DNA from: an uncultured Clostridia bacterium
GTDB lineage: Bacteria; Bacillota; Clostridia; TANB77; CAG-508
Length of the DNA: 39,278 bases
Reading direction: 5' to 3'
Assembly (NCBI GenBank): GCA_949747775.1
Contig: CATKGX010000093.1
Coordinates: forward strand, 1 to 39,278
In this document: positions 1 through 10,262 of the stretch, piece by piece
How positions within the stretch are numbered: the stretch's first letter is position 1
Layout: each line of letters opens with the position of its first letter
The notes under the pieces: generated by a model
Database searches by the model: none
Told to the model about the DNA's origin: nothing
The model's input: only the letters and a program-made list of their open reading frames with translations
Made by a program: the position numbers and the translations under genes

Positions 1-1
1 A

Positions 2-100
2 ATAATGTTAAGAAATATATCTTTTGGAGATGTTGTGGATAAGGATGTTGATTTTGATTTGCCTAGTGATTATACAATAATAGACAATCAGCAATTTTAG
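2..100 (+). CDS. 3' end of a CDS truncated by the window edge (...IMLRNISFGDVVDKDVDFDLPSDYTIIDNQQF*)
   Basis: Open frame from position 2 to TAG at 98-100, followed directly by a strong terminator hairpin. Confidence 0.55.
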   Translation: MMLRNISFGDVVDKDVDFDLPSDYTIIDNQQF

Positions 101-117
101 CAGAAAATAAAAAGTAG

Positions 118-157
118 CAGAGTATGTTCAATTTATATTGAACATACTCTGTTTTTT
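118..157 (+). terminator. Rho-independent terminator
   Basis: Perfect 15-bp stem CAGAGTATGTTCAAT/ATTGAACATACTCTG, 4-nt loop, then TTTTTT. Confidence 0.9.
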
Positions 158-302
158 AGATGTTAAAGAAAATTTCTAGTGTTATCCAATTTATACAATA
201 TTTTTTGAATTTTAATATCTTTTTATAAACAAAAATAAAAATTTGAATATTTTTTTATTTTTTGTTCAAAATAATATTGTAAAAGAAATGGAGGTGCTTC
301 GT

Positions 303-413
303 ATGTCAGAAAAGAATAATAACCAAAATAAGAAAAATAACAAAAATAATAATAGAAATAACCAAAACAACAATGAAAGAATAGATAACAATAACAACAA
401 TAACTGTAGATAG
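303..413 (+). CDS. Asn-rich 36-aa small protein MSEKNNNQNKKNNKNNNRNNQNNNERIDNNNNNNCR
   Basis: ATG about 10 nt downstream of a GGAGG Shine-Dalgarno; ORF ends just before a terminator hairpin; below the ORF-track length cutoff. Confidence 0.6.
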   Translation: MSEKNNNQNKKNNKNNNRNNQNNNERIDNNNNNNCR

Positions 414-420
414 TTAAAAA

Positions 421-460
421 GAAGTTACTTCCTATACATACGAAGTAACTTCTTCTTTTA
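421..460. terminator. Terminator hairpin between the small Asn-rich ORF and uvrA (probably bidirectional)
   Basis: GAAGTTACTTC/GAAGTAACTTC stem followed by T-rich tract. Confidence 0.8.
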
Positions 461-461
461 T

Positions 462-3311
462 TTATTTTTCTATATATTTCTTTAAAAATTTACCTGTGTA
501 GCTTTGTTCATTTTTTATAATTTGTTCTGGTGAACCTACTGAAATAACTTGTCCACCTTTGTCTCCACCTTCTGGCCCCAAATCTATAATGTAATCTGCT
601 GTTTTGATTAAGTCTAAATTATGCTCTATAACAACAATACTATTACCTGTATCTACTAGTCTTTGTAAAATATCTACTAGTTTGTGTACATCTGCAATGT
701 GAAGTCCAGTTGTTGGTTCGTCTAATATATATAACGTCTTTCCAGTTGCTTTTTTAGAAAGCTCTGTGGCAAGTTTAATACGTTGTGCCTCTCCTCCAGA
801 TAATGTTGTAGAAGGCTGTCCTAGTTTAATATAGCCTAGTCCTACATCATATAATGTTTGAATTTTTTGCTTAATTCTTGGAATGTTGCTAAAAAACTCT
901 AATGCTTCTTCTACTGTCATTTCCAAAACATCACTAATTGTTTTACCTTTGTATTTTACCTCTAATGTCTCTTTATTATATCTTTTTCCCTTACATACTT
1001 CACAAGGTACATAAATATCTGGTAAAAAATGCATTTCTATTTTTAAAATACCATCACCACTGCAAGCCTCACAACGACCACCTTGCACATTAAAACTAAA
1101 ACGTCCTTTTTCATATCCTCTCATTTTTGCCTCATTGGTTCCTGCAAAAATATCACGAATAATATCAAACACACCTGTATATGTAGCAGGATTTGAACGT
1201 GGCGTTCTTCCAATTGGGGATTGGTCAATATTAATAATTTTGTCAATATTTTGTAACCCCTTTACTCCTTTACATTTTCCTGGTTTTTCATTAGAACCAT
1301 TTAATTCTTTTGCAATTGATTTATATAGTACTTCGTTAACTAATGTACTTTTTCCTGAGCCAGATACTCCTGTTACGCACACAAATTGCCCTAATGGAAT
1401 TTTTACATTTACATTTTTTAAATTGTTTTCTTCTGCTCCTTTTATTTCAATTGCTTTTCCATTTGATTTTCTTCTTTTTTTAGGGACAGCAATTTGCTTT
1501 CTTCCACTTAAATATTGTCCTGTTATAGAATTTAGCACCTGTTTTACTTCTTCTGCTGTTCCTTGCGCCATTACGTTTCCCCCATGAACTCCAGCACCTG
1601 GTCCAATATCAATAATTTGGTCTGCTGCATACATAGTATCTTCATCATGTTCTACAACAAGTACTGTATTTCCCAAATCTCTTAGTTTTTTTAAGGTAGC
1701 AATTAATCTTTCGTTGTCTCTTTGATGAAGTCCAATACTTGGTTCATCTAATATATATAACACCCCTGTTAGTCCAGAACCAATTTGTGTTGCCAAACGA
1801 ATACGTTGTGCTTCTCCGCCAGATAGTGTTCCTGCGCTTCTTGAAAGTGTTAAGTATTCTAGTCCTACATCTATTAAAAATTGCAATCTTTTATTTAATT
1901 CTTTAAAAATTTGGTCTGCAATCATTTGGTCTTTTTTGCTTAGCTCTAAAGAATTTAAATAGTCCTTAATTTTATCAATTGACATACTAGTTAATTCATT
2001 AATATTTTTACTACCAACTTTTACAGCTAAAACCTCTTTTTTCAGTCTTGCTCCATTACATTCATGACACTCACTTTCACTCATATAGTATTCGTAAAAA
2101 TCCCTCATTCCTTGTGATTTTGTTTCATGGTGACGTCTTTCTAGTGTTGGAATAACCCCCTCAAATGGAGCAGTAAACTTTCTTACTCCTGCTGCTGATT
2201 CATATTCAAAATCGATTTCGTCTTTTCCTGTACCATATAAAATTTTATCCAAAAAGTCTTTTGGAAGTTTTTTTATTGGGACTCCTTTTATTTTGACACC
2301 GTAATATTTTGCAACACTTTCAAAATACATTTTTGCCATTGTTTCGCCTTTTTTCATGTTGCTTGACCCAAAAGCTTTTACCCCGTCATATAATGTTTTG
2401 TTTTTGTCAGGAATAATTAAGTCTGGATCCATTTTCATGAGATAACCAATACCAGTACATGCTGGACACGCACCAAATGGATTGTTAAACGAAAACATAC
2501 GTGGAGATAATTCATCAAAACTAATGCCACAATCTGGACATGCATAGTTTTGGCTAAATAGTAATGTATCTTTACCTGGAATATCAATACTTACTAAGTT
2601 ATTGGCATGTTTTAATGCAACTTCTACAGACTCTGTTAGTCTACTTCTTATTTCTGGTTTAATCACTAATCTATCTACTACCAGTTCAACATTGTGTTTC
2701 TTTTTTCTATCAATTTCTATGTCATCTGATAGTTCCACAATTTCGCCATCAATTCTAGCACGTACAAAACCTTCTTTTTGAAAATCGGCAAGTAGTTTTA
2801 CAAATTCTCCTTTTCTTCCTCTAATAATTGGTGCCAAAACTTGAATTTTGGTTCCTTCTTCTAAATTTAAAATACTGTCGACAATTTGGTCAATTGTTTG
2901 TTTTTCTATTTTTTTACCACACTTTGGACAATGTGGAATCCCTATACGAGCATATAGCAAACGAATATAATCGTATATTTCTGTTACTGTTCCTACTGTT
3001 GAACGTGGATTTTTAGAAGTTGTTTTTTGGTCAATTGATATGGCAGGTGATAACCCATCAATTGACTCTACATCTGGCTTTTCCATTAATCCTAAGAACT
3101 GTCTTGCATAAGCAGAAAGGCTTTCTACATATCTTCTTTGTCCTTCTGCATATAACGTGTCAAACGCGAGTGACGATTTTCCAGAACCTGAAAGCCCTGT
3201 TATAACTACCAATTTATCACGTGGTATTTCTATATTAATATCTTTTAAATTATGTTCTTTTGCACCTTTAATAATAATGCTTTCTTGCATTTTGTACCCC
3301 CAGTTTATCAT
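462..3311 (-). CDS. uvrA: Excinuclease ABC subunit A
   Basis: 949 aa; two ABC ATPase cores ([56 protein letters not shown]), CxxC zinc fingers; no in-frame CGG by hand scan. Confidence 0.98.
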   Translation of the reverse strand: MINWGYKMQESIIIKGAKEHNLKDINIEIPRDKLVVITGLSGSGKSSLAFDTLYAEGQRRYVESLSAYARQFLGLMEKPDVESIDGLSPAISIDQKTTSKNPRSTVGTVTEIYDYIRLLYARIGIPHCPKCGKKIEKQTIDQIVDSILNLEEGTKIQVLAPIIRGRKGEFVKLLADFQKEGFVRARIDGEIVELSDDIEIDRKKKHNVELVVDRLVIKPEIRSRLTESVEVALKHANNLVSIDIPGKDTLLFSQNYACPDCGISFDELSPRMFSFNNPFGACPACTGIGYLMKMDPDLIIPDKNKTLYDGVKAFGSSNMKKGETMAKMYFESVAKYYGVKIKGVPIKKLPKDFLDKILYGTGKDEIDFEYESAAGVRKFTAPFEGVIPTLERRHHETKSQGMRDFYEYYMSESECHECNGARLKKEVLAVKVGSKNINELTSMSIDKIKDYLNSLELSKKDQMIADQIFKELNKRLQFLIDVGLEYLTLSRSAGTLSGGEAQRIRLATQIGSGLTGVLYILDEPSIGLHQRDNERLIATLKKLRDLGNTVLVVEHDEDTMYAADQIIDIGPGAGVHGGNVMAQGTAEEVKQVLNSITGQYLSGRKQIAVPKKRRKSNGKAIEIKGAEENNLKNVNVKIPLGQFVCVTGVSGSGKSTLVNEVLYKSIAKELNGSNEKPGKCKGVKGLQNIDKIINIDQSPIGRTPRSNPATYTGVFDIIRDIFAGTNEAKMRGYEKGRFSFNVQGGRCEACSGDGILKIEMHFLPDIYVPCEVCKGKRYNKETLEVKYKGKTISDVLEMTVEEALEFFSNIPRIKQKIQTLYDVGLGYIKLGQPSTTLSGGEAQRIKLATELSKKATGKTLYILDEPTTGLHIADVHKLVDILQRLVDTGNSIVVIEHNLDLIKTADYIIDLGPEGGDKGGQVISVGSPEQIIKNEQSYTGKFLKKYIEK

Positions 3312-3477
3312 TTAAATTGTTTTTCAAATTGTTTAAATTATAAAACATAAGTTTGTTTTTGTCAATAATAAGTGTCAATTTCTTGAAAAAACTAAGTTTT
3401 TCTGATATACTTTTATGTACTACAAATTTTTTTATTTAGATATAATAATTTAATCTAATTTTAAGGAGGAACTCACC

Positions 3478-4296
3478 ATGACAAACTCTGTAAAAACATT
3501 TACACTATTTGTTCGGCCAGATGACATCAGTCAGCAAATTGCACATACGCTTCGGCAATTAAATGCAAAATCTACTCTTCCTTTAAAGGAATGTTCTAAT
3601 GGTGATTTAGTTATTGCAATTGGTGGTGATGGTACATTTATTGATGCAGTTACTCGTACAAATTTTTCTAAAGACAAGGTCTATACTGGAATTCATACTG
3701 GAACTCTTGGTTTTTTGCAAGACTTATCTGCAAATGATATTTATTCACTTATTCAGTATATTCATTATGAACCTTGTCTTCCTGTAAGAAAAGTATATGT
3801 TGCTTTGGTAAAAGTTTTTTTGGCTGATGGCACTGTTTTATCATACTTCTCTTTAAATGAAGTACTTGTTGCTGGAGAAGCATATTCTAAAATTTCATTT
3901 GCAGAATATATAAACGAGGAACTTTTGCAAAAGATATCTGGTAATGGTATTATTGTAGCAACTAGCGCAGGAGATACTGCTTATTCGCTAAATGCAAATG
4001 GCGCCATTGATTTTAGTAGCAATTTTCAATTAGTCTGTACTTTAGAGGTACCTATTAGAAATGCTGCTTATGAACGTTTTATTACAAATCCAATTATTTG
4101 CTCTCACATTAACATTGTACTTGAGCCAGCAAATAATATTTGTGTTATTATTGATGGTATCAGGCAAAATATTAACTCTAAAGATATTCGGCGAGTAGAA
4201 GTCTCTATGACAGATAATTCCAACTACATTAATAAGTTAGAACTTATCAGCTATTCAAAAGTAAGTATTATACGGAATAAAATATTGGGATATTAA
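3478..4296 (+). CDS. nadK: NAD(+) kinase (divergent)
   Basis: DLVIAIGGDGTFIDAV motif, GNGIIVATSAGDTAYSLNANGAI motif; three in-frame CGG codons without frameshift. Confidence 0.85.
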   Translation: MTNSVKTFTLFVRPDDISQQIAHTLRQLNAKSTLPLKECSNGDLVIAIGGDGTFIDAVTRTNFSKDKVYTGIHTGTLGFLQDLSANDIYSLIQYIHYEPCLPVRKVYVALVKVFLADGTVLSYFSLNEVLVAGEAYSKISFAEYINEELLQKISGNGIIVATSAGDTAYSLNANGAIDFSSNFQLVCTLEVPIRNAAYERFITNPIICSHINIVLEPANNICVIIDGIRQNINSKDIRRVEVSMTDNSNYINKLELISYSKVSIIRNKILGY

Positions 4297-4301
4297 AAAG
4301 A

Positions 4302-4350
4302 AAAAAGCAGTAAATATTTTAAGATAACTTTAAAATATTTACTGCTTTTA
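4302..4350. terminator. Terminator hairpin between convergent genes
   Basis: AAAGCAGTAAATATTTTAA/TTTAAAATATTTACTGCTTTT stem with flanking A/T tracts. Confidence 0.85.
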
Positions 4351-4354
4351 TTTC

Positions 4355-5035
4355 TTAATTAAATGAACTACCACAAACTACTGCTGCTCGGGAAGTAGTG
4401 CTACTACTTGACGCTCCTGAAATCGATCCATATGAAAAAAATCCACTATATCCTCTTCTAACAAGTGGATAACCAGATGTTATCCACGTTGCTACTGTTG
4501 AGCCATACCATTTTTGGCATTCTAACATAGCATCTCCCACTTTGCTCTTTTGATTAGTATAATCATAAATGTTTTTATATATATAATCATTTGCACTTAA
4601 TAAGTTTTTATTAGAGTCATTAGAAGTAGTATTACCTCCTGCCGCCACGAACTCTCCTCTTCCATCTGCCATTTGATATATACCAGATTCATTTCCTGTA
4701 GTACTTGCATCTGTAGTTCCCTTCGTCGTAATAGAGCCACAGTCTGATGCGGCAAGCATTACAGCTGTTCCAAATTCTGTATTTTTTATCATGTGACAAT
4801 CTATTCCATTTTTGGTTGTTCCTGTCCCATTTGTGCTTATTCCTGTTTCTTTTCCCAAAGTTCCTCCTTTTGCTTCCATCTGTCTTATCTCTAAAAAGAA
4901 ATCACTAACTGATTTATAGCATTTACTAGTTCCTCCTTTATTTGCTTGCAAAGCAGCTTTTGCAATATTAGGCATAATCATAATTCCTATTATGATTAAA
5001 ATTCCTATCATTATTTTACTATCTAATTTTCTCAT
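4355..5035 (-). CDS. Secreted protein with FGE-sulfatase / C-type-lectin-like C-terminal region
   Basis: Signal-peptide-like N terminus; HMIKNTEFGTAVMLAASDCGS and GYPLVRRGYSGFFSYGS...AAVVCG parallel HLIKNSEWGAVAYLTHSQYGRNG and GFFLRGGEYNRVNYSGLFDF...SFRCVL of the 37271-38774 protein. Confidence 0.6.
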   Translation of the reverse strand: MRKLDSKIMIGILIIIGIMIMPNIAKAALQANKGGTSKCYKSVSDFFLEIRQMEAKGGTLGKETGISTNGTGTTKNGIDCHMIKNTEFGTAVMLAASDCGSITTKGTTDASTTGNESGIYQMADGRGEFVAAGGNTTSNDSNKNLLSANDYIYKNIYDYTNQKSKVGDAMLECQKWYGSTVATWITSGYPLVRRGYSGFFSYGSISGASSSSTTSRAAVVCGSSFN

Positions 5036-5059
5036 GATTCATTACCCTCCTTTGTAATT

Positions 5060-6671
5060 CTAATTACTTTGTAACTCGTATTTACTTACCCAATATCCCT
5101 TTAAATTCTCTGAATTAAATTTAAATGAGTCTGGTATCGTATAGCCTTTATCTGCCATTGTTTGGTCAGATTTAATATATTTTACATTAATGTATTCATC
5201 TTCTATAACATATTCATATCTTGGTATATATGTCCAATAAGTTATTAAATTGTTATTTGTTGTTACAACATTAGCCCATATTTTTTTACTATAATCATAC
5301 CAATTTTTTGGCATATTTGTTGGTTTTCCATTTGCATCTAATTCTATTTTTGTACAATTCTCTAATGTAGTTTCATTATTTCCGTTTTCATCGTATGTTA
5401 CGTAATATGTACAATCTGGATTAAATCCACTTAAATCTACTTCTATATTTTCTGTATGCATACTTGGCACTGTTTGTATATAATTCCCTATTATTCTTTT
5501 ATGTTTTTCACTATATACACAAATATCATATTGCTTATTCTCCTCTAGATCTGTTAAAACATATGGAAGCTCTACATTCGAAGCCCTTTTTACTCCATCT
5601 ACAAAAACAGAATATGTTCCACTTGGCTCTGTTGTAGAAACAGTTACCTTTTGCTCTCTTGAAGACATTTTTATTTTCTCTATTCCTGATGAAGCTGTAT
5701 CTTGCAGTTCGTATTTACTTACCCAATATCCTTTTAACTTTTCTGAACTAAATTGAAAAGTTTCTGGTATCGTGTAGCCCTTATCTGCTGTTGTTTGGTC
5801 AGATTTAATATATTTCACATTAACATATTCATCTTCTATAACATATTCATATCTTGGTATATATGTCCAGTATGTTACAGCATCACCATTTACTGTTACT
5901 ACATTGGCCCATATTTGGTCTGCATAACTATACCAATTAGATGGTTGTTTTGTTTTATCAATTCTACCAACTACCGCTTCATTGTTTCCATTACTATCAT
6001 ATGTCACATAATATGTATTTTCCGGATTAAATCCACTTAAGTCTACTTCTATATTTTCTGTATGTAAATCTGGCACTGTTTGTATATAGTTCCCTATCAT
6101 TCTTTTACTAGTTTCACTATATACACATATGTCATATTGTTCATTTCCTTTTAGACCTGTAATAACTAATGGCAATTCTACATTTGTTTTTACTTTTGCT
6201 CCATTGATAAAAATTGTATATCTTCCGCTTGGTGCCGTTGTAGATACCGTTACTCTACTTCCTTTTGACGTCATTTGTATCTTTTCTATTCCTGCTGAAG
6301 CAATATCTTGTAATTCATATTTACTTACCCAATACCCCTTTAACTTTTCTGAACTAAATTGAAAAGCATCTGAAAGTTTTAGTGTACTTAAGTCTTTTCC
6401 ATTTTGTGTATTCCCTTCTAAATCCACAAAATCCATTTCTACTTTTTTCGTATCTGAATTTGCATTGTACATATATCTTGGTATCCAAGTCCAATATGTT
6501 ACAGCATCACCATTTACTGTTACTACATTGGCCCAAACTTTATTTCCATAATCATACCAACCTGATTTAGGAGTTTCCATCCTATCAATTCTTTGTGCTA
6601 TTTGCTCATTATTTCCATCTTTATCATAAGTTACGTAGTATGTATTTTCTACATTAAAACCACTCATGTCT
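5060..6671 (-). repeat. Three tandem protein-coding repeats of about 600 nt
   Basis: Repeated D[ML]SGFN..[NC]TYYVTYD..GNNE...WANVVT...YWT[WY]IPRY...FKG/LKGYWVSKYELQ, with near-identical nucleotide stretches (e.g. gttacagcatcaccatttactgttactacattggccca around 5875 and 6497). Confidence 0.85.
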
Positions 6672-6983
6672 GGTGAATAGCAAGCCATACTTCCGCATTT
6701 TCTTATAGGTACTTTCTTCAGGAGAATATACCTTATCTGGAAGAACAAGATCATCCGAATTCTTTAAGTCTAAAAAGTTATCTATGCTATTAAAGAAATC
6801 TAGTTCGTTTTGTGCTTCTGCTTCATATTTTTCTTTTCCCTTTAAAGCCAAACCAATCATTCCAGAATTTAATAATATTGTTACTGTTATTGTTGCTAAA
6901 ATTATTAATATAATAATTGTTACAACTAACGTAATAAGTGTAATGCCTTGATTGCTAGACTTTAAATTTCTTCGCTCAATCAT
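5060..6983 (-). CDS. Pilin/pseudopilin-like membrane-anchored surface protein with three ~200-aa repeats; reading frame restored by +1 shift at CGG 6693-6695
   Basis: N-terminal GITLITLVVTIIILIILATITVTILL prepilin-like helix (frame of the 6654-7028 ORF) joins the repeat ORF 5060-6754 when the C of ATG-C-GGA-AGT is skipped (ESTYKKM-GSMACYSPDMSGFNVENTYYVTYD); length is 1 mod 3. Start codon uncertain (7028 or 6983). Confidence 0.75.
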
Positions 6984-7083
6984 TTTTCTAGCTTTTTCCT
7001 CCTTAGTATCCATTTTTTTACAAACCAATTATATATTTCCCTATTAATTTCTGTCAATAATTTTTTCATATTTTGTAAAATAA

Positions 7084-7125
7084 AAAAGAAGGAAAATCCA
7101 CCTTAGTATATTCCTTCTTTTTATT
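7084..7125. terminator. Terminator hairpin
   Basis: AAAAAGAAGGAA/TTCCTTCTTTTT stem with flanking A and T tracts. Confidence 0.75.
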
Positions 7126-7128
7126 TTG

Positions 7129-7299
7129 TTATACTTCTTCTCTATAAATTACTTCCTGCTCATTTTCTTTTTCTACAAAAGAAACAATTGGCTGTTCATG
7201 TAGCTTATTTCCAAATTTTATGTTTCCGTTTATGCTATCTAATGTGTTTTCTTTCTTTAATGGATTGCAGAATTCATCTGTTATATCTAATATTCCCAT
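7129..7299 (-). CDS. 56-aa small protein MGILDITDEFCNPLKKENTLDSINGNIKFGNKLHEQPIVSFVEKENEQEVIYREEV
   Basis: ATG preceded by AAGGAGGAG; followed by a terminator; below ORF-track cutoff. Confidence 0.6.
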   Translation of the reverse strand: MGILDITDEFCNPLKKENTLDSINGNIKFGNKLHEQPIVSFVEKENEQEVIYREEV

Positions 7300-7393
7300 G
7301 CTATTCTCCTCCTTTTTCTCTATTATTTATTTTATATTATTTTAGGCAAAAGTCAAGAAACTATGCACTTTCATTTTTACATCATATTCCTAT

Positions 7394-9351
7394 TTAGATA
7401 CTTTTTTCCAGTTCTTTTATTTTATCTCTAAGTTCCGCTGCTTTTTCAAATTCCATTTCGGTCGCATATTTTAACATTTCATCTGTTAGCTTGCCAATTA
7501 TATCTTCTATACTTTCATCTTTACTAATATTATATTTTGCTCCCGCTTCTTCAATAATGCTTGCTTTAATTGCTTCACGAACTGATTTCTGAATTGTTTT
7601 TGGAACAATTCCATGTTTTTCATTATATTCTGCTTGAATCTTCCTTCTTCTGTTTGTTTCAGAAATAGCCTTTTCCATAGATTCTGTTAGTTCATCTGCA
7701 TACATAATAACCTTTCCTTCTGTATTTCTTGCTGCACGTCCAATAGTTTGAATCAGTGAGCGTTCAGAACGTAAGAACCCTTCTTTATCTGCATCTAAAA
7801 TTGCTACAAGCGATACTTCTGGAATATCAAGTCCTTCTCTTAATAAATTAATTCCAACAAGCACGTCAAATTCTCCGAAGTCTTAAATCCCTTATAATTT
7901 CCATTCTTTCCAATGCCTTTATATCAGAATGCATATATTTTACTTTTATATCAATTCCAGCTAAATACGCTGTTAAATCTTCTGCCATTTTTTTGGTTAG
8001 TGTCGTTACTAATACTCTTTCCCTTTTTTCAACTCTTTCTCTAATCTGCTCAATTAAATCATCTATTTGATTGGTTACTGGTTTCACTTCAATTTTTGGA
8101 TCTAATAATCCTGTTGGTCTAATAATTTGCTCTACTACATTATCTTTTGCATGTTCTTTTTCATAATCTGCAGGCGTTGCACTCACAAATACAACCTGAT
8201 TTACTCTGTCTTCAAATTCTTCAAACTTCAATGGCCTATTGTCAAAAGCAGATGGAAGCCTAAAGCCATATTTAACTAAAGACTCCTTCCTAGCTCTATC
8301 CCCATTATACATTGCTCTTACTTGGGGAATTGTTGCATGTGACTCGTCAATTAATAATAGAAAATCTTTTGGAAAATAGTCAAATAGTGTAAACGGGCTG
8401 CTTCCTTCTTCTCTACCACTAATATGCCTTGAATAATTCTCAATCCCTTGACAAAAGCCTGTCTCTTTCATCATTTCAATGTCAAAATTAGTTCTTTCTT
8501 CTATTCTTTGTGCCTCGATTAATTTATTGTTTTCTTTAAAATATTGAATTCTTGCTTCTTTTTCTTTTTCAATACTCTCTATTGCTCTTTCCATTTTGTC
8601 TGACGTTGTAACATAATGTGAATTTGGGAATATCATCACATGATTTCTTGTTGCAATTACCTTGCCTGTTAATGGATTAATTTCCGAAATTTTTTCTATT
8701 TCATCATCCCAAAACTCTACACGAATTGCTGTCTCACTCTCATCTGATGGATATATTTCTAATATATCACCTTTTGCCCTAAAAGTTCCCCTTTTAAAAT
8801 CTAGTTCATTTCTATTATATTGCATTGAAATTAATTTTTTCATAATTTCATTTCTTTCTTTTTTCATTCCTGGTCTTAAAGAAACAATCATATGCTCATA
8901 ATCAATAGGATCTCCTAATCCATAAATGCAAGACACAGATGCTACAATAATGACATCTTTCGTTTCAAATAATGAAGCGGTTGCCGAATGGCGAAGCTTG
9001 TCTATCTCATCATTAATAGAAGAGTCCTTCTCTATATAGGTATCTGATGAAGCGATATAAGCTTCGGGTTGGTAATAATCATAGTACGAGACGAAGTATT
9101 CCACATTATTTTCTGGAAAAAACTCTTTGAATTCACTATATAGTTGTCCTGCTAGTGTTTTATTGTGTGCTAAAACAAGTGTTGGCTTTTGCACTTTTTG
9201 AATGATATTTGCCATTGTGAAAGTTTTTCCGAGAACCTGTAACACCTAGAAGTGTCTGAAATTTCTTACCTTCTTCTATTCCCTTACTTAAATATTCAAT
9301 TGCTTTTGGTTGGTCGCCTGTTGGCTGATAATTTGATACTAATTTAAACAT
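7394..9351 (-). CDS. uvrB: Excinuclease ABC subunit B, continuous only if two +1 shifts occur at in-frame CGG codons
   Basis: ORFs 9160-9351, 7866-9245 and 7394-7864 join into one Uvr[10 protein letters not shown]-[C][11 protein letters not shown] at 9229-9231 and IIRDLRL-[C][34 protein letters not shown] at 7875-7877; UVR motif at C terminus; AAGGAGG upstream of ATG at 9351; 1958 nt = 652 codons + 2. Confidence 0.95.
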
Positions 9352-9360
9352 TTTTCCTCC

Positions 9361-9480
9361 TTGTGACCCATAATAAAATGACTACTATTAACCTAAAAAA
9401 TTCGTGTAAATGATAATTTTCTATTACAAAATTTACTATTTTAAGTAACATAAATTGCCTTTACACGAATTGGGTCACAA
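9361..9480. repeat. Interrupted inverted repeat in the uvrB 5' region
   Basis: Contiguous right arm TTTACACGAATTGGGTCACAA (9460-9480) matches left arm split into TTGTGACCC (9361-9369) and AATTCGTGTAAA (9399-9410). Confidence 0.8.
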
Positions 9481-9567
9481 ACTTTATTTTTCCAACTACA
9501 TAATACTAATTAAAACTAGATAATATTATATAATAAAAACACTTATATATTACCATGATTTAGTTAA

Positions 9568-9601
9568 AATAGCAAGGCAATTTGAACTTGCCTTGCTATC
9601 A
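9568..9601 (-). terminator. Terminator-like hairpin downstream of the 9627-9860 gene
   Basis: ATAGCAAGGCAA/TTGCCTTGCTAT stem followed by TTTT on the minus strand. Confidence 0.65.
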
Positions 9602-9626
9602 CATTTGAATTCTATCTATATTATAT

Positions 9627-9860
9627 CTATGCAGCTAAAATAGATTTAAACGCATTTTGCATAATTACATCTGTTTCTGCATCTGTGCAATCTATTATAT
9701 TCTCTTCCATTTGTTCTTGTGGTAACACAGTTTCAATAAATGGTTCTAATTCTGTCAAGCAATCATGTATTATTTCATTTTTTCTTCTAGCTCTTGATAA
9801 GCAATTTCTTTGTATGCTTCTGTTTTGAGCCCTTATAAAACATCTTGTAATTTTCTGCAT
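9627..9860 (-). CDS. 77-aa hypothetical protein
   Basis: ATG preceded by GGAGGAAAGG; followed by hairpin terminator. Confidence 0.5.
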   Translation of the reverse strand: MQKITRCFIRAQNRSIQRNCLSRARRKNEIIHDCLTELEPFIETVLPQEQMEENIIDCTDAETDVIMQNAFKSILAA

Positions 9861-9872
9861 TCAACCTTTCCT

Positions 9873-9902
9873 CCATTCAATTTAATTTGCTAAATTGAAT
9901 GG
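9873..9902. promoter_or_regulatory. Hairpin abutting the Shine-Dalgarno of the 9627-9860 gene
   Basis: Perfect 12-bp stem CCATTCAATTTA/TAAATTGAATGG with 6-nt loop; on the minus strand the 3' arm runs into GGAGG. Confidence 0.55.
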
Positions 9903-10262
9903 ACTGTATAACTACAACAATGCCTTATAAGAAGCTTCTTTTCGGCCATAAAACTCCCCTATCGAATAATGTTCAAGACAAAATTCTTAAAGGGAGTTCA
10001 AAGTCTCAAAGGATTATCTATGTTGTTTTTTCTTTTGCATATAGCCCCTTCAAGACTTTTATCACATGCATTATATTGAGTTTTAACTATGCCGTGTTCT
10101 AAATAGCTGTCATCTGCAAATTGGTGCTGTAATTTGTAGAGTAGTGCTGTAAAGGGCAGACAATAAAATTAATAAAATTGAATCTTTACAAAATTTTACA
10201 ACTATGTTACTATATGAACTAGAATAATTATAAAATAGTAAAATAGAAAGGAAAAATATAAG

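Noticed and set aside
1135-1587. + strand ORF inside uvrA, and other ORFs antisense to known genes (e.g. 8662, 12285, 18096, 25789, 32527)
   Set aside because: They lie antisense to well-supported coding genes and have no recognisable domains; typical shadow ORFs.
7875-7877. Classical prfB-like programmed frameshift (SD-like stimulator plus CTT slippage)
   Set aside because: CTT precedes only three of eight sites, no consistent SD-like sequence lies just upstream, and ATG or CCA in the P site cannot re-pair well after +1 slippage.
7394-9351. uvrB as a decayed pseudogene
   Set aside because: Both breaks are identical in form (an extra C creating an in-frame CGG before GGA) and all segments keep full conservation; the same form appears in six other genes.
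9899-10102. 67-aa + strand ORF
   Set aside because: No convincing RBS, overlaps a regulatory hairpin, no recognisable features.
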